From LSNR01 sp964603325 (lineage in GTDB: Bacteria > Patescibacteriota > Minisyncoccia > Moranbacterales > UBA9337), in contig CAZRUH010000008.1 in assembly GCA_964603325.1 (NCBI GenBank), positions 1-22,220 on the forward strand: DNA of 22,220 nt, given 5' to 3'. The notes beneath the pieces were generated by a model. The model was given only the letters and a program-made list of their open reading frames with translations, was not told the origin of the DNA and ran no database searches. Both the position numbers and the translations under genes were made by a program. Of this stretch, positions 5,149 to 14,142 are shown in pieces. The stretch's first letter is position 1. The number at the start of each line of letters is the position of its first letter.

Positions 5149-6321
5149 ATGAACAGAAAAACAGTGGGAATAATTTTAGGAGGACTTTTGCTTGGTGGAG
5201 GTTTTGTTTTTATGCGTCAAGCAAAATCAACCGCTTACAATAAAGAGAGTGGCGAAAACATTGAAAAGGCGGTTGTCGTCAAAAAGAGTATTGGAAGTGA
5301 GACGGTATTTTTGAAAAAAAAGGGGGTTATTCAAGGAGAAAAAGAAGTTTATTTATCGCCCAAAGCATCCGGCAGAGTTTCTCAAATATATGTCAAAATG
5401 GGAGATCATGTTCGCAAAAATCAGACCTTGGCGGTAATTGACGGATCAGAAATGATTTATCAGTCAAAAATTGCTTTGGCGGGATTTGATTTGGCTAGAA
5501 AGGCAAGCAAAAAAACGAGAGAATATTTTGAAAATCAAATTTCTCAAGCGAAAAAAGCGCGAGATTTGGCAAAAGACGCCTATGATTACGCTAAAAATTC
5601 CGGAGATGAAAACGAGATTGCAAAAGCCAAAGCAAACTATGAATTGGCGAAAAAAGCCGTAAAGGTTGCTGAAAGTGGAGGAAATTTGCAAATATCTGTA
5701 GCTAGAGGAAAAAAGGATGTTGCAAAAAATCAATTAAATTTAAGTGATTTAATGGTTGACAATACAAGATTAAAAGCTCCTTTTTCCGGAACAATCGCAA
5801 AAGTTGAAGTTGAAGTTGGAGATATGGTTTCTCCGGAAAGACCAATGTTTTTGTTGATTGGTGATAATGGCAAAGAAATTCAAATATCTGTTTCTCTAAA
5901 AGAATTGAAAAGCATTGACAAAGAAGGAGAAGTAAAAATTTCTTCGGAAAATAAAAGCGCTATTGGTCATATTTCGGAAATCAGTTCTGTGATAGATACG
6001 CACACCAGAAAAGGTTTGGTAAAAATTATTTTAGATCAAGATAGCAATCAATTTTCTTTGGGGGAGTATGTTAATGTTTTGTTGCCACAAAAAAATAATA
6101 ACGAGGGTGGTATTTTTATTCCGCAAGAAGCCTTGGTTAATTCTTATTATGACAAATTTGTTTTCGTAGTTGAAGATGGAATTGCAAAAAGAAAAAAAGT
6201 TTCAATAGAGAATATTTCCGATAAGTATATGGAGGTAAGAGGAGATCTGTCGGTAAACGAAGATATTGTGGTGCAAGGGCAACAATATTTAAATGATGGA
6301 GATAAGGTTAAGGTTAATTAA
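5149..6321 (+). CDS. RND-type membrane-fusion (periplasmic adaptor) protein (390 aa)
   Basis: One membrane anchor at residues about 7-23 is followed by the two lipoyl-like halves (about 65-100, with GRVSQIYVKMGDHV, and about 205-235, with APFSGTIAKVEVEVGD), which are split by a Lys/Ala-rich coiled-coil hairpin (about 105-200). A beta-barrel and membrane-proximal domain follow. This is the HlyD/AcrA architecture at normal length. It should link the RND permease encoded 13 bases downstream to the outside or to a channel. I use the ATG at 5149; a TTG at 5128 would add seven residues before the anchor. The hairpin is long, yet no TolC-like gene is in the window, which matters if the cell has a single membrane. 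Confidence 0.9.
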   Translation: MNRKTVGIILGGLLLGGGFVFMRQAKSTAYNKESGENIEKAVVVKKSIGSETVFLKKKGVIQGEKEVYLSPKASGRVSQIYVKMGDHVRKNQTLAVIDGSEMIYQSKIALAGFDLARKASKKTREYFENQISQAKKARDLAKDAYDYAKNSGDENEIAKAKANYELAKKAVKVAESGGNLQISVARGKKDVAKNQLNLSDLMVDNTRLKAPFSGTIAKVEVEVGDMVSPERPMFLLIGDNGKEIQISVSLKELKSIDKEGEVKISSENKSAIGHISEISSVIDTHTRKGLVKIILDQDSNQFSLGEYVNVLLPQKNNNEGGIFIPQEALVNSYYDKFVFVVEDGIAKRKKVSIENISDKYMEVRGDLSVNEDIVVQGQQYLNDGDKVKVN

Positions 6322-6334
6322 TAGTTAACGATTT

Positions 6335-9300
6335 ATGAATATGAATGATAAAGCTAAAATTGGTTTTTTCGGTAAACTTGCCACTTTTTTTATAAAACAC
6401 AAAGAGCTTGGCTTGCTGACTTTTATCGGTATTTTTTTGTGGGGAGCATTTTCTTTTGTTGTAATGCCTAAACAATATAACCCGGAAATTACCGCTCCCG
6501 CCTTTCAAATAACAACAAAATTTCCCGGAGCCAGCAGTGAGGAAGTTTATCAACTGATAACCAAAAAAATGGAAGATCGGGTAAAAGAAATTCCGACAGT
6601 TGATAAAGTTATGTCTCAATCTTATGACGGAGGAGCCAGCGTGGTAATTGTGCAATTTTATATTGGAGAAGATTTGGAAAAAGCCAAGATAACTTTAACG
6701 CAGAAGTTACAAAGCAATATGCCGGACAAGCCTCTTGGAGCCGATAATCCTCAAATAAAAACCATTGATCCCGATGATGTACCGATTATGGTTCTAGCAT
6801 TAACGGGAAAAGATTTATCAAGCGCTTCTTTGCGAGCGTTGGCTTTTGATATCGGAGACAAGATTAAACAAATCAAAGGTACTTCCGTGATTTCTGTTTT
6901 TGGCGGGAAAACAAAAGAATTGCGGGTGGATATTGATCCGACAAAATTAGCGCAAAACAACCTGACTTTACAACGAGTAATAAATACAATTAAGGGCAAC
7001 AATATGTATGTCCGCGCAGGAAAGGTGGAAAACGATGGAAATAATTATTTTGTGGCTACCGAAGGAACAATTAAAAATGCTGATGATTTGGCAAATATTG
7101 TTCTTAATCAAGAAGGTGAAAGCATTGTGCGATTGTCAGATATTGCGAAAGTATCTTATCAAGACAGTGAAACAAATTCTTTGACTAAATTTTGGCAAAG
7201 AAATAATAAAGACAAAGACGCCGTTTTCATTGCTGTCTCAAAATTAAAAGGAACAAATGCTACCACTATTACCAAAAACATAAAAAAAGAGGTGGAGGTT
7301 TTAAAGAGAAGAAACGAAATTCCAAAGAATGTTTCGGTAAGAATTGTTCGTGATGAAGGGCAAGTTGCAAAAGAAGCGACAATGACTCTATCAAGTAATT
7401 TAATTAGTGCTATCGTTATCGTGGCTATTATCGTATGGCTTTTTCTTGGTTGGAGGAGCGCTTTAATTGTTTTGATTTCCATTCCTTTAACTTTGTCAAT
7501 AGTTTTTGGTGTTGGTAATTTTGCTAACCAGACAATAAATAGAATAACATTATTTGCTTTGATATTGTCATTGGGGATTTTAGTGGATGCAACAATAGTT
7601 GTTGTGGAAAATATTTTTAGATTATTAAAGGAAAACCCCTTGGAGAGTAGGTTTAATCTTATTGCAAGAGCGGTTGATGAAGTTGGCGCCGGACTGGTTC
7701 TGAGCACAACTACTGTGACTTTGGCGTTTGTTCCGATGGCATTTGTAACCGGCATGATGGGTCCTTATATGGGACCGATTCCATTTTTTGTTCCTGTAAC
7801 CCTGGCATCTTCTTTGATTATTGCTTTGGCAATAATACCGTTTCTTTTAAATTTTATCACCTCTCGCAAATCTTATAAAAAAGAAGAAAAAAACATTACT
7901 GAAAGCAAATCAAAAAGTAATTTATTCTTACGCGCTACGGAAAAACTTCAGAAAAAATATGCCCATTTATTGATAATTTTATTAGAGAGCAGTAAAAAAA
8001 GAAAAATTGTTATTTTTACGGCAATAGTGTTATTGGTTATTTCTTTGAGTTTGCCGGCATTTAAAATTGTAAAATTTAGAATGCTTCCTAAAGCGGACAA
8101 AGAACAGTTTTATATTTATCTGGATTTACCGCAATATGCGTCTTTAAAAAGGACTGATAAAATTGTTCAAGATACAAATAATTTTATAATGAAAACTTTG
8201 GGAAAAAATGTAGTCAGTATTCAAAGTTATGTTGGAACACCGCCGGTGGTTGATTTTAATGGTTTATTTAAAGGTTCTGATAGTAGGAGAAATGAAAATC
8301 AGGCAACGTTGAAAATAAATTTAATTCATCACAAAAAAAGAGATATTACTTCGGAAAAAATTGTTTTACAATTGCGTTCAAAGTTGAATAAATTTTTGGA
8401 AAAATATCCTGACGCAAAAGTTAAAATAATTGAGGACCCGCCGGGACCACCGGTTATAGCCACTTATTTTTTGAAAATTCAAGGAAATTCAGATAAGCAG
8501 ATAAATAGCACTTTAAGCAGTTTGGAAGATTTTTCAAAAAAATTGGATGGTGTTGTAGATGTTGACACTACCAGAAATGAGATGACAACAGAATATTTTT
8601 TGCGAGTTAAGAAAGAAGAAGCTTCAAGAGCGGGATTAAGTGTTTATGATATTGCTATGACGCTAAGGACGTTGTTGAACGGAGAAAAGATTACAATGTA
8701 TCACAAAACGGAAAAATCTTCAGTAAATAATGTTCCTCAAGAATACATAACGGTTTATACAAATAAAACGGAAAGAGATAGTAAATCAGATTTGGATAAT
8801 ATATTTTTAACAAATCGTTATGGTAAAAATATTCCTTTGTCCGCTGTTGTAGAATATGAACAACAACAAAATCCGCCGATTATTTATTCTGATGAAAGAG
8901 TAAAAACACAATATATTATGGCTGAAATGGGCGATAGAAGTGTTATTTATGCCATGATTGATACTTTGGTTTATTTGGTAAAAGATTATCGTCCGTTTGG
9001 AGATAATACAAGAATATTAAACTGGAATTTGTTTGGAATTACTTACGAAAATGTAAAAACGAGAAGTAATATAGCCGTTTTGCTTGATGGGGAATGGAAA
9101 TTAACATTGGAAGTTTTTCGCGACTTGGGCATTGCGATGGCAATAGCATTGGTAATGATTTACTTTGTTTTGGTTGCCAGGTTTCGTTCGCTGGTTAGTC
9201 CTTTATTGATTATGGGAACAATACCATTTTCGTTTATCGGTGTAATGCCCGGATTTGCCATTTTGGGATTTACTAATAATCTCTACTTTAATGCTACCAG

Positions 9301-9619
9301 TATGATTGGTTCAATCGCGCTATCGGGTATTGTGGTAAATAATGCTATAATGTTATTAGAATATCTTAATCGTTTAAAGGAACGAGGGTATAAATTGGAA
9401 ACAGCCATTGTTAAGGCCGGAAAAACAAGATTATTACCAATAATGCTTACTTCTTTAACGACCATCTTTGGTTCGTTAACGATTATTTCTGATCCTGTTT
9501 GGGCGGGATTGGCATGGGCGATAATTTTTGGATTGTCATTATCGGTTTTCTTGACTCTAATTATCTTTCCGATAATGTATTATCGTTTTCAAAAAAATGA
9601 TTGGAACATTGAACAATAA
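6335..9619 (+). CDS. RND efflux permease, AcrB/CzcA superfamily (1094 aa)
   Basis: Full-length AcrB-like transporter: one N-terminal helix (VMPKQYNPEITAP follows it), large porter loop, helix bundle, second porter loop and second bundle, close to the 1020-1100 residues normal for the family. Loop motifs such as FPGASSEEVYQLITKKMEDR and GVDATI-like TM4 elements are typical. TM4 carries LVDATIVVVENI: Asp418 is kept but the second Asp of the AcrB pair (Asp408) is Ala. In TM10, VNNAIMLLEY places Asn1002 at AcrB Lys940. These changes occur in other RND branches with a single Asp relay. Transport should use the proton or another ion gradient. Substrate cannot be told; the CsoR-like regulator suggests a metal or reactive compound. 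A second ATG at 6341 is equally possible as start. Confidence 0.93.
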   Translation: MNMNDKAKIGFFGKLATFFIKHKELGLLTFIGIFLWGAFSFVVMPKQYNPEITAPAFQITTKFPGASSEEVYQLITKKMEDRVKEIPTVDKVMSQSYDGGASVVIVQFYIGEDLEKAKITLTQKLQSNMPDKPLGADNPQIKTIDPDDVPIMVLALTGKDLSSASLRALAFDIGDKIKQIKGTSVISVFGGKTKELRVDIDPTKLAQNNLTLQRVINTIKGNNMYVRAGKVENDGNNYFVATEGTIKNADDLANIVLNQEGESIVRLSDIAKVSYQDSETNSLTKFWQRNNKDKDAVFIAVSKLKGTNATTITKNIKKEVEVLKRRNEIPKNVSVRIVRDEGQVAKEATMTLSSNLISAIVIVAIIVWLFLGWRSALIVLISIPLTLSIVFGVGNFANQTINRITLFALILSLGILVDATIVVVENIFRLLKENPLESRFNLIARAVDEVGAGLVLSTTTVTLAFVPMAFVTGMMGPYMGPIPFFVPVTLASSLIIALAIIPFLLNFITSRKSYKKEEKNITESKSKSNLFLRATEKLQKKYAHLLIILLESSKKRKIVIFTAIVLLVISLSLPAFKIVKFRMLPKADKEQFYIYLDLPQYASLKRTDKIVQDTNNFIMKTLGKNVVSIQSYVGTPPVVDFNGLFKGSDSRRNENQATLKINLIHHKKRDITSEKIVLQLRSKLNKFLEKYPDAKVKIIEDPPGPPVIATYFLKIQGNSDKQINSTLSSLEDFSKKLDGVVDVDTTRNEMTTEYFLRVKKEEASRAGLSVYDIAMTLRTLLNGEKITMYHKTEKSSVNNVPQEYITVYTNKTERDSKSDLDNIFLTNRYGKNIPLSAVVEYEQQQNPPIIYSDERVKTQYIMAEMGDRSVIYAMIDTLVYLVKDYRPFGDNTRILNWNLFGITYENVKTRSNIAVLLDGEWKLTLEVFRDLGIAMAIALVMIYFVLVARFRSLVSPLLIMGTIPFSFIGVMPGFAILGFTNNLYFNATSMIGSIALSGIVVNNAIMLLEYLNRLKERGYKLETAIVKAGKTRLLPIMLTSLTTIFGSLTIISDPVWAGLAWAIIFGLSLSVFLTLIIFPIMYYRFQKNDWNIEQ

Positions 9620-9637
9620 TTATTAACAATAAAAAAT

Positions 9638-9868
9638 ATGAAAAAAGAAAAAATTTATCGTTTAAATGTAAAATATTGGAATATTCCCAGGGTAATGTAT
9701 TTGATTGGAGGATTGTTCGTTTTCGCTTCCTCGCTATTGGCCCTATTGGTAAGTGTTTATTGGATATTCTTTACTATGTTTGTTGGATTAATGTTTGTTA
9801 ATTTTGCCATTACGGGATATTGTCCAACCGCTATTTTGGCGGATAAAATTGGCATTAAAAGAAAATAA
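9638..9868 (+). CDS. DUF2892 small membrane protein (76 aa)
   Basis: Two hydrophobic helices (about 20-36 and 38-58) are followed by the signature GYCPTAILADKIGIK. That matches DUF2892/YgaP-like membrane domains, which end in 'GyCp...l...lG'. In other bacteria this domain occurs alone or fused to rhodanese, often near sulfur-handling genes and CsoR/CstR-family regulators. Here it lies between the RND permease and the second adaptor, 18 bases after the former, so it is probably co-transcribed. A role in handling thiols or persulfides, or as an accessory to the pump, is inference from neighbours. Confidence 0.75.
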   Translation: MKKEKIYRLNVKYWNIPRVMYLIGGLFVFASSLLALLVSVYWIFFTMFVGLMFVNFAITGYCPTAILADKIGIKRK

Positions 9869-9963
9869 ATAATTTACAAAAATATTATGCTTTTGTATTA
9901 TTGTTGACTTGGGGTTTGTTGTGTGCCAAAATTGAAGTGTTGTTGAATTCTTTAAAAAACAAT

Positions 9964-10953
9964 ATGAAAAAAACAATTATAATTATGGGAAGCATTCTGG
10001 CTGTGTTGCTGGTAATCTTTTTGGTTGCAAAAAGGGATAGAGATGATTTTTCTTATGAAAAAGGATTTGTTAATAAGGGAGATGTTAAAAAAACCATTGG
10101 CGTTGATGCAAAGGTCGTTCCGGACATATATGCCGATATTTCCTCGGAACTTCCCGCAACCATCAAAACCGTTGAAATATCAAAAGGAGATAATGTAAAA
10201 AAGGGTCAAGTTTTGTTTACTTTAGATGAAAGCTCTTTAAATGCTCAAATTCAGAATGCCAAATTGTCATTGGAAAAAGCGAAGTTGGCGGAAGAGAAAT
10301 CTCGTAGGAAATGGGATGATTTAAAGCCGGAAGAAAGGGAATCAATAAAAAAAACGACAGAGCAGGCAAGACAAAAGCTGGCTGAAATTTTGGCGCAAAA
10401 AGATAAACTGGTGGTCGTTTCTCCCATAGATGGTCTCGTTGTCAAACAAAACGCCAGAGTTGGAGAAGTTGCCGGAAAAAAAATAATCAGAATTATTCAG
10501 CAAAATTCTTTGAAGTTGGAAGCGTTAATTCCGGAAGTTGACCTTTCTAAAATAAAAACGGGAAATCAAGTGTCTATAAATTTAGATGCTTATCCCGACA
10601 AAACATTAAAAGGGAAAATAACGGAAATAGACAAAACAAGCACTGTTAATCAAGGAAATACTTATTATAAAGCAAATATTGATTTAAACAACAACTCCGA
10701 AAGAGAGATGTTGTTGGATGGTATGAATGCTGATGTAAATATAGAAATTAACTCCAGAAAGAATATTAAAGTAATTTCCAGAAAATTTTCCAAGAGGGAT
10801 GACAATGGTTATTTTGTTTACATTATCGGAAGTGATCAAAAATCTTTTAATAAAAAATACTTCAAAGAAGGGTTGATCGGAGATAACAATGTTGAGGTTA
10901 TATCCGGATTGAATTTAAAGGAAGAAATTGTTTTGCCAAAGAGTCAAAATTAA
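9964..10953 (+). CDS. MacA/YknX-like membrane-fusion adaptor (329 aa)
   Basis: An N-terminal anchor (residues 4-22) precedes two lipoyl halves (about 55-90 and 148-180) separated by a short coiled-coil hairpin (about 90-147). A beta-barrel domain follows (PEVDLSKIKTGNQVSINLDA) and a membrane-proximal domain. The order and length fit MacA/YknX adaptors that pair with FtsX-like ABC permeases, and exactly such a permease and ATPase follow. The ATG at 9964 is chosen because it starts the Lys-Lys-hydrophobic anchor; the upstream open frame from 9901 has no homology. It is shorter and distinct from the first adaptor at 5149-6321, so the operon holds two different adaptors for two pumps. Confidence 0.88.
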   Translation: MKKTIIIMGSILAVLLVIFLVAKRDRDDFSYEKGFVNKGDVKKTIGVDAKVVPDIYADISSELPATIKTVEISKGDNVKKGQVLFTLDESSLNAQIQNAKLSLEKAKLAEEKSRRKWDDLKPEERESIKKTTEQARQKLAEILAQKDKLVVVSPIDGLVVKQNARVGEVAGKKIIRIIQQNSLKLEALIPEVDLSKIKTGNQVSINLDAYPDKTLKGKITEIDKTSTVNQGNTYYKANIDLNNNSEREMLLDGMNADVNIEINSRKNIKVISRKFSKRDDNGYFVYIIGSDQKSFNKKYFKEGLIGDNNVEVISGLNLKEEIVLPKSQN

Positions 10954-10963
10954 AAACACACAA

Positions 10964-12184
10964 ATGTTCAGCAACATAAAATTAGCATTATTTTTGGCAA
11001 TGAAAACTATTTTTCGTGGTGATAAAGGCGCTTTGTTTTTGACTGTTTTTATAATGCTTGTTATTTTTTTAAACCTATTGTTTATGGATTCCATATTTGC
11101 CGGAATTTCTCAAACGATGGACAATGGAAAAATAAACTATCAATACGGAGAAGTAATTATTGAGCCAAAAACCGGAGATAGATATATAACGCAAACTGAT
11201 GATATCGTTAATTACTTAAAAGATTTTTATTGTATAAAAAGTATCACTTATCGCTTGCGAACCGGAGCAACTCTTTTAAATGATAAAAATGGAGATGGTA
11301 GAGATGTTGCCAAGTTCTCAGCCGGCGTAATTGGAATTAATCCCACCATTGATAATAAAAGCATAGATATAAAATCAAATCTTGTTAGTGGAAGGTATTT
11401 GAAAAACGATGATTATGGAAAAGCAATACTTGGCACAGACATTGCCGGAGGATATGGAAGTTCCGTTTTTCCTGATGATTTGGAAGGTGTGCGAGTTGGC
11501 GACACTGTCACCGCTGAGTATGGAAATGGTATTAAAAGAGACTATGAAATAGTGGGAATTTTTAAAACGAAAAATTTTGATACGGATTCAAAAATATTTG
11601 TGACCAAAAAAGACTTGAGTAATATTTTGGGGACAAGCAACGAATCCAGTGAAATCATCGTTCGTTTATCTGACAGAAATTTATCTCAAAAAGTCGTAAA
11701 TTATTTTAATAAAAAGTATTCCGGAAAATATGATATTGCCGATTGGAATGATAAACTTGCTTTTGGAAGAAGTATAAACAAATCTTTTGATATGATTGGA
11801 AATATTCTGAGAATTATCGGTTCTTTGGTTGCCGGTTTGGTAATTTTTATCATTATATTTGTTGATATTGTTAACAGACGAAAACAAATTGGAATTATGA
11901 AAGCTATTGGAATACCACAATCAGTAGTGATTTATTCATATATTATCAGAGGAATGTTTTATACATTGTTGGGAATAATACTCGGTTTTTTGACAATGAA
12001 GTTTGGTGTGATTTCTTTTTTTAGAATACATCCAATAGATTTTCCTATGGGTTGGATGGTGCCTTTCGTAAAAATGAAATCCCTGCAAATGAGTATTATT
12101 CTTTTTATTGTTGCCGGATTGATTGGTTCATTTTTTCCAACCATAAAAGAAGTTAGAAAAAAAATACTGACTTTGATGAAATAA
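10964..12184 (+). CDS. MacB/FtsX-type ABC transporter permease (406 aa)
   Basis: TM1 lies at about residues 22-44, a large extracytoplasmic MacB-PCD-like domain (45 to about 280) follows, then three C-terminal helices beginning at IIGSLVAGLVIFIIIFVDIV. The cytoplasmic NRRKQIGIMKAIG motif just after the second helix is characteristic of FtsX/MacB permeases, where it contacts the ATPase. The protein would dimerise and move a substrate or do mechanical work on the outer side of the membrane using ATP from the next gene. I start at the ATG at 10964, ten bases after the adaptor stop; an alternative start at 10928 would overlap the adaptor. Substrate unknown. Confidence 0.9.
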   Translation: MFSNIKLALFLAMKTIFRGDKGALFLTVFIMLVIFLNLLFMDSIFAGISQTMDNGKINYQYGEVIIEPKTGDRYITQTDDIVNYLKDFYCIKSITYRLRTGATLLNDKNGDGRDVAKFSAGVIGINPTIDNKSIDIKSNLVSGRYLKNDDYGKAILGTDIAGGYGSSVFPDDLEGVRVGDTVTAEYGNGIKRDYEIVGIFKTKNFDTDSKIFVTKKDLSNILGTSNESSEIIVRLSDRNLSQKVVNYFNKKYSGKYDIADWNDKLAFGRSINKSFDMIGNILRIIGSLVAGLVIFIIIFVDIVNRRKQIGIMKAIGIPQSVVIYSYIIRGMFYTLLGIILGFLTMKFGVISFFRIHPIDFPMGWMVPFVKMKSLQMSIILFIVAGLIGSFFPTIKEVRKKILTLMK

Positions 12185-12188
12185 ATTT

Positions 12189-12875
12189 ATGCCAAAAACA
12201 ATTTTGCGAGCGAAAAAGCTAATTAAGATTTATAATGAGAATTCCGCCAGTCCGGTACACGCTTTGCGGGGGGTTGATTTTGAATTGCAAAAAGGAGAGT
12301 TTGTTGCCTTGCTTGGGAGAAGCGGTTCCGGAAAATCAACATTTTTGCACCAATTGGCCCTTTTAGATTATCCAACTTCCGGATATATTGAGATAAACGG
12401 AGTGGATGTTTCCAAATTGAGTCAAGCCAAGAGAGCGAGATTTCGTTTGGACATTTTGGGGTATGTTTTTCAAGATTATGCTTTGATGCCGGAATTGAAT
12501 TTATACGAGAATATCGCTTTGCCGATGATGGCTTTGGGCTATTCAAAAAGACGATATGACAAAGATGTTAAAGAGATTATAAAAAATGTTGGATTGGGAG
12601 GTCGTGAGAATAATTTACCTTCACAACTTTCAGGAGGAGAACAACAAAGAGTTTCTATTGCGCGGGCAATTGTTAATAAGCCGGAAATTTTATTTGCTGA
12701 TGAGCCGACAGCAAATTTGGATACGGAATCGGCAAAAGTGGTGTTGGAAGTTATGAGAGAATTGGTTAACAAATATGGACAGACCATTATTATGGTAACC
12801 CACGAACCGGATGATAAAAAATATGTAGATCGTTCAGTTTGGTTAAAAGATGGCAGACTTGTTAATGAAGAATAG
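12189..12875 (+). CDS. ABC transporter ATP-binding protein, MacB/LolD class (228 aa)
   Basis: Complete nucleotide-binding domain: Walker A GRSGSGKS (43-50), Q-loop Gln95 in YVFQDYALMPELN, signature LSGGEQQR (147-154), Walker B ending in Asp171-Glu172 (FADEPTANLD) and switch His205. The PxLN-type segment after the Q-loop and the length of 228 residues fit the LolD/MacB/FtsE class that serves FtsX-like permeases. The ATG at 12189 is four bases after the permease stop, so the two are translationally close. It powers the transporter formed with 10964-12184 and the adaptor 9964-10953. It is the last gene of the efflux operon. Confidence 0.95.
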   Translation: MPKTILRAKKLIKIYNENSASPVHALRGVDFELQKGEFVALLGRSGSGKSTFLHQLALLDYPTSGYIEINGVDVSKLSQAKRARFRLDILGYVFQDYALMPELNLYENIALPMMALGYSKRRYDKDVKEIIKNVGLGGRENNLPSQLSGGEQQRVSIARAIVNKPEILFADEPTANLDTESAKVVLEVMRELVNKYGQTIIMVTHEPDDKKYVDRSVWLKDGRLVNEE

Positions 12876-12931
12876 ATTTGTGTTAATTTTTTGTAATATT
12901 AATTTTTTTAAATAATGTTTTTCTGAAAAAT

Positions 12932-14134
12932 ATGAAAATAGAAAAAATCAGAAGAGATTTCCCCATATTAAAAAACGAGGATATCATTTATTTTGATAAC
13001 GCTTGCCAGTCTTTAAGACCACAAACCGTCATAGATGCTATAAATGAATATTATCAAAACTATTCGGCATGTGAAGGAAGGAGTATGCATAAATTTGGCG
13101 AGAAGGTTACGAGAAAATGCAAGGAAAGTAGAGAGATTGTAGCCAAGTTTATTGGAGCAAAAAAAAAGGAAGAAATAATTTTTACTCGTAATGCTACGGA
13201 AGGAATAAATTTGGTTGCTAAAAGTTTAAAAATGAAAGAGGGGGAGGGGGTACTATTGTCAGATAAAGAACATAATTCCAACTTGATTCCATGGCAAATA
13301 AAGGCAAGAAAGGAAAAACTGTTTTTACGTATTTTGCATTCTTGTGATGACAATACTTTTGATTTAAATAAATTTGAACAAATTGTCAGCGGTGAAAACA
13401 TTAAGTTTATTAGTATCGTGCATACTTCCAATTTGGATGGCGTAAGCAATCCCATTGCGGATATAATTAAAATTTCTCATAAATATGGAGCATTGGTTCT
13501 AATTGATTGCGCGCAATCGGCATCGCATCAAAAAATAAATGTTAAAAAACTGAATGTTGACTTTGCGGTTTTTTCCGGACATAAAATGTTGGGACCATCG
13601 GGAATCGGCTTTCTGTATGGAAAGTATGATTTATTGAAAGAAATGGATCCGTTTATGGTTGGAGGTGATACGGTTGAGTTTTCAACATATGATGATTTTA
13701 AATTATTGCCTCCACCAAATAAATTTGAAGCGGGATTACAGAATTATGCCGGAATTATCGGTTTGACGGAAGCAATCAAATATTTGCAAAAAGTAGGTTT
13801 TAAGAATATTATTAAGCAGGAAGCTAAGATAAATAAAATCATAACTGATGAGTTGTTGCAAATTCCCGGAATAGAAATAATTGGTCCGAAAGATTATCGC
13901 AAAAGAGGAGGAATAGTTTCTTTTACGGTTAAAAATATGGATAATCATCAAGTGGCTTTAATGCTTGATTCGGTAAAAAACATAATGGTTAGGTCCGGTC
14001 AGTTTTGCGTGCATTCATGGTTTAATGATAGAAAAATAAAAAACGCCGTGAGAGTTTCTTTATCATTTTATAATACAGAAAAAGAAGCATATATTTTAGC
14101 GGAAAGTTTGAATAAAATAATTAAATTAAAATAA
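12932..14134 (+). CDS. SufS-like cysteine desulfurase (class V aminotransferase fold, 400 aa)
   Basis: This PLP enzyme is predicted to take sulfur from cysteine, giving alanine and an enzyme persulfide. FTRNATEGINLVA, the His of SDKEHNSNL, the Asp-x-x-Gln motif DCAQSASH and the PLP lysine Lys218 in SGHKMLGPSG all fit the SufS group. The persulfide Cys359 lies in RSGQFCVHSW. The N-terminus reads YFDNACQSLRP, then YSACEGRSMHKFG, instead of the usual 'LDNAATSQKP' and 'NVHRGVH'; I associate this variant with a divergent branch shared with archaea. No SufB/C/D/U or IscU scaffold is nearby, so sulfur may go to tRNA thiolation or another acceptor. A lyase with another substrate is possible but less likely given both catalytic residues. 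Confidence 0.85.
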   Translation: MKIEKIRRDFPILKNEDIIYFDNACQSLRPQTVIDAINEYYQNYSACEGRSMHKFGEKVTRKCKESREIVAKFIGAKKKEEIIFTRNATEGINLVAKSLKMKEGEGVLLSDKEHNSNLIPWQIKARKEKLFLRILHSCDDNTFDLNKFEQIVSGENIKFISIVHTSNLDGVSNPIADIIKISHKYGALVLIDCAQSASHQKINVKKLNVDFAVFSGHKMLGPSGIGFLYGKYDLLKEMDPFMVGGDTVEFSTYDDFKLLPPPNKFEAGLQNYAGIIGLTEAIKYLQKVGFKNIIKQEAKINKIITDELLQIPGIEIIGPKDYRKRGGIVSFTVKNMDNHQVALMLDSVKNIMVRSGQFCVHSWFNDRKIKNAVRVSLSFYNTEKEAYILAESLNKIIKLK

Positions 14135-14142
14135 CATCTGTA

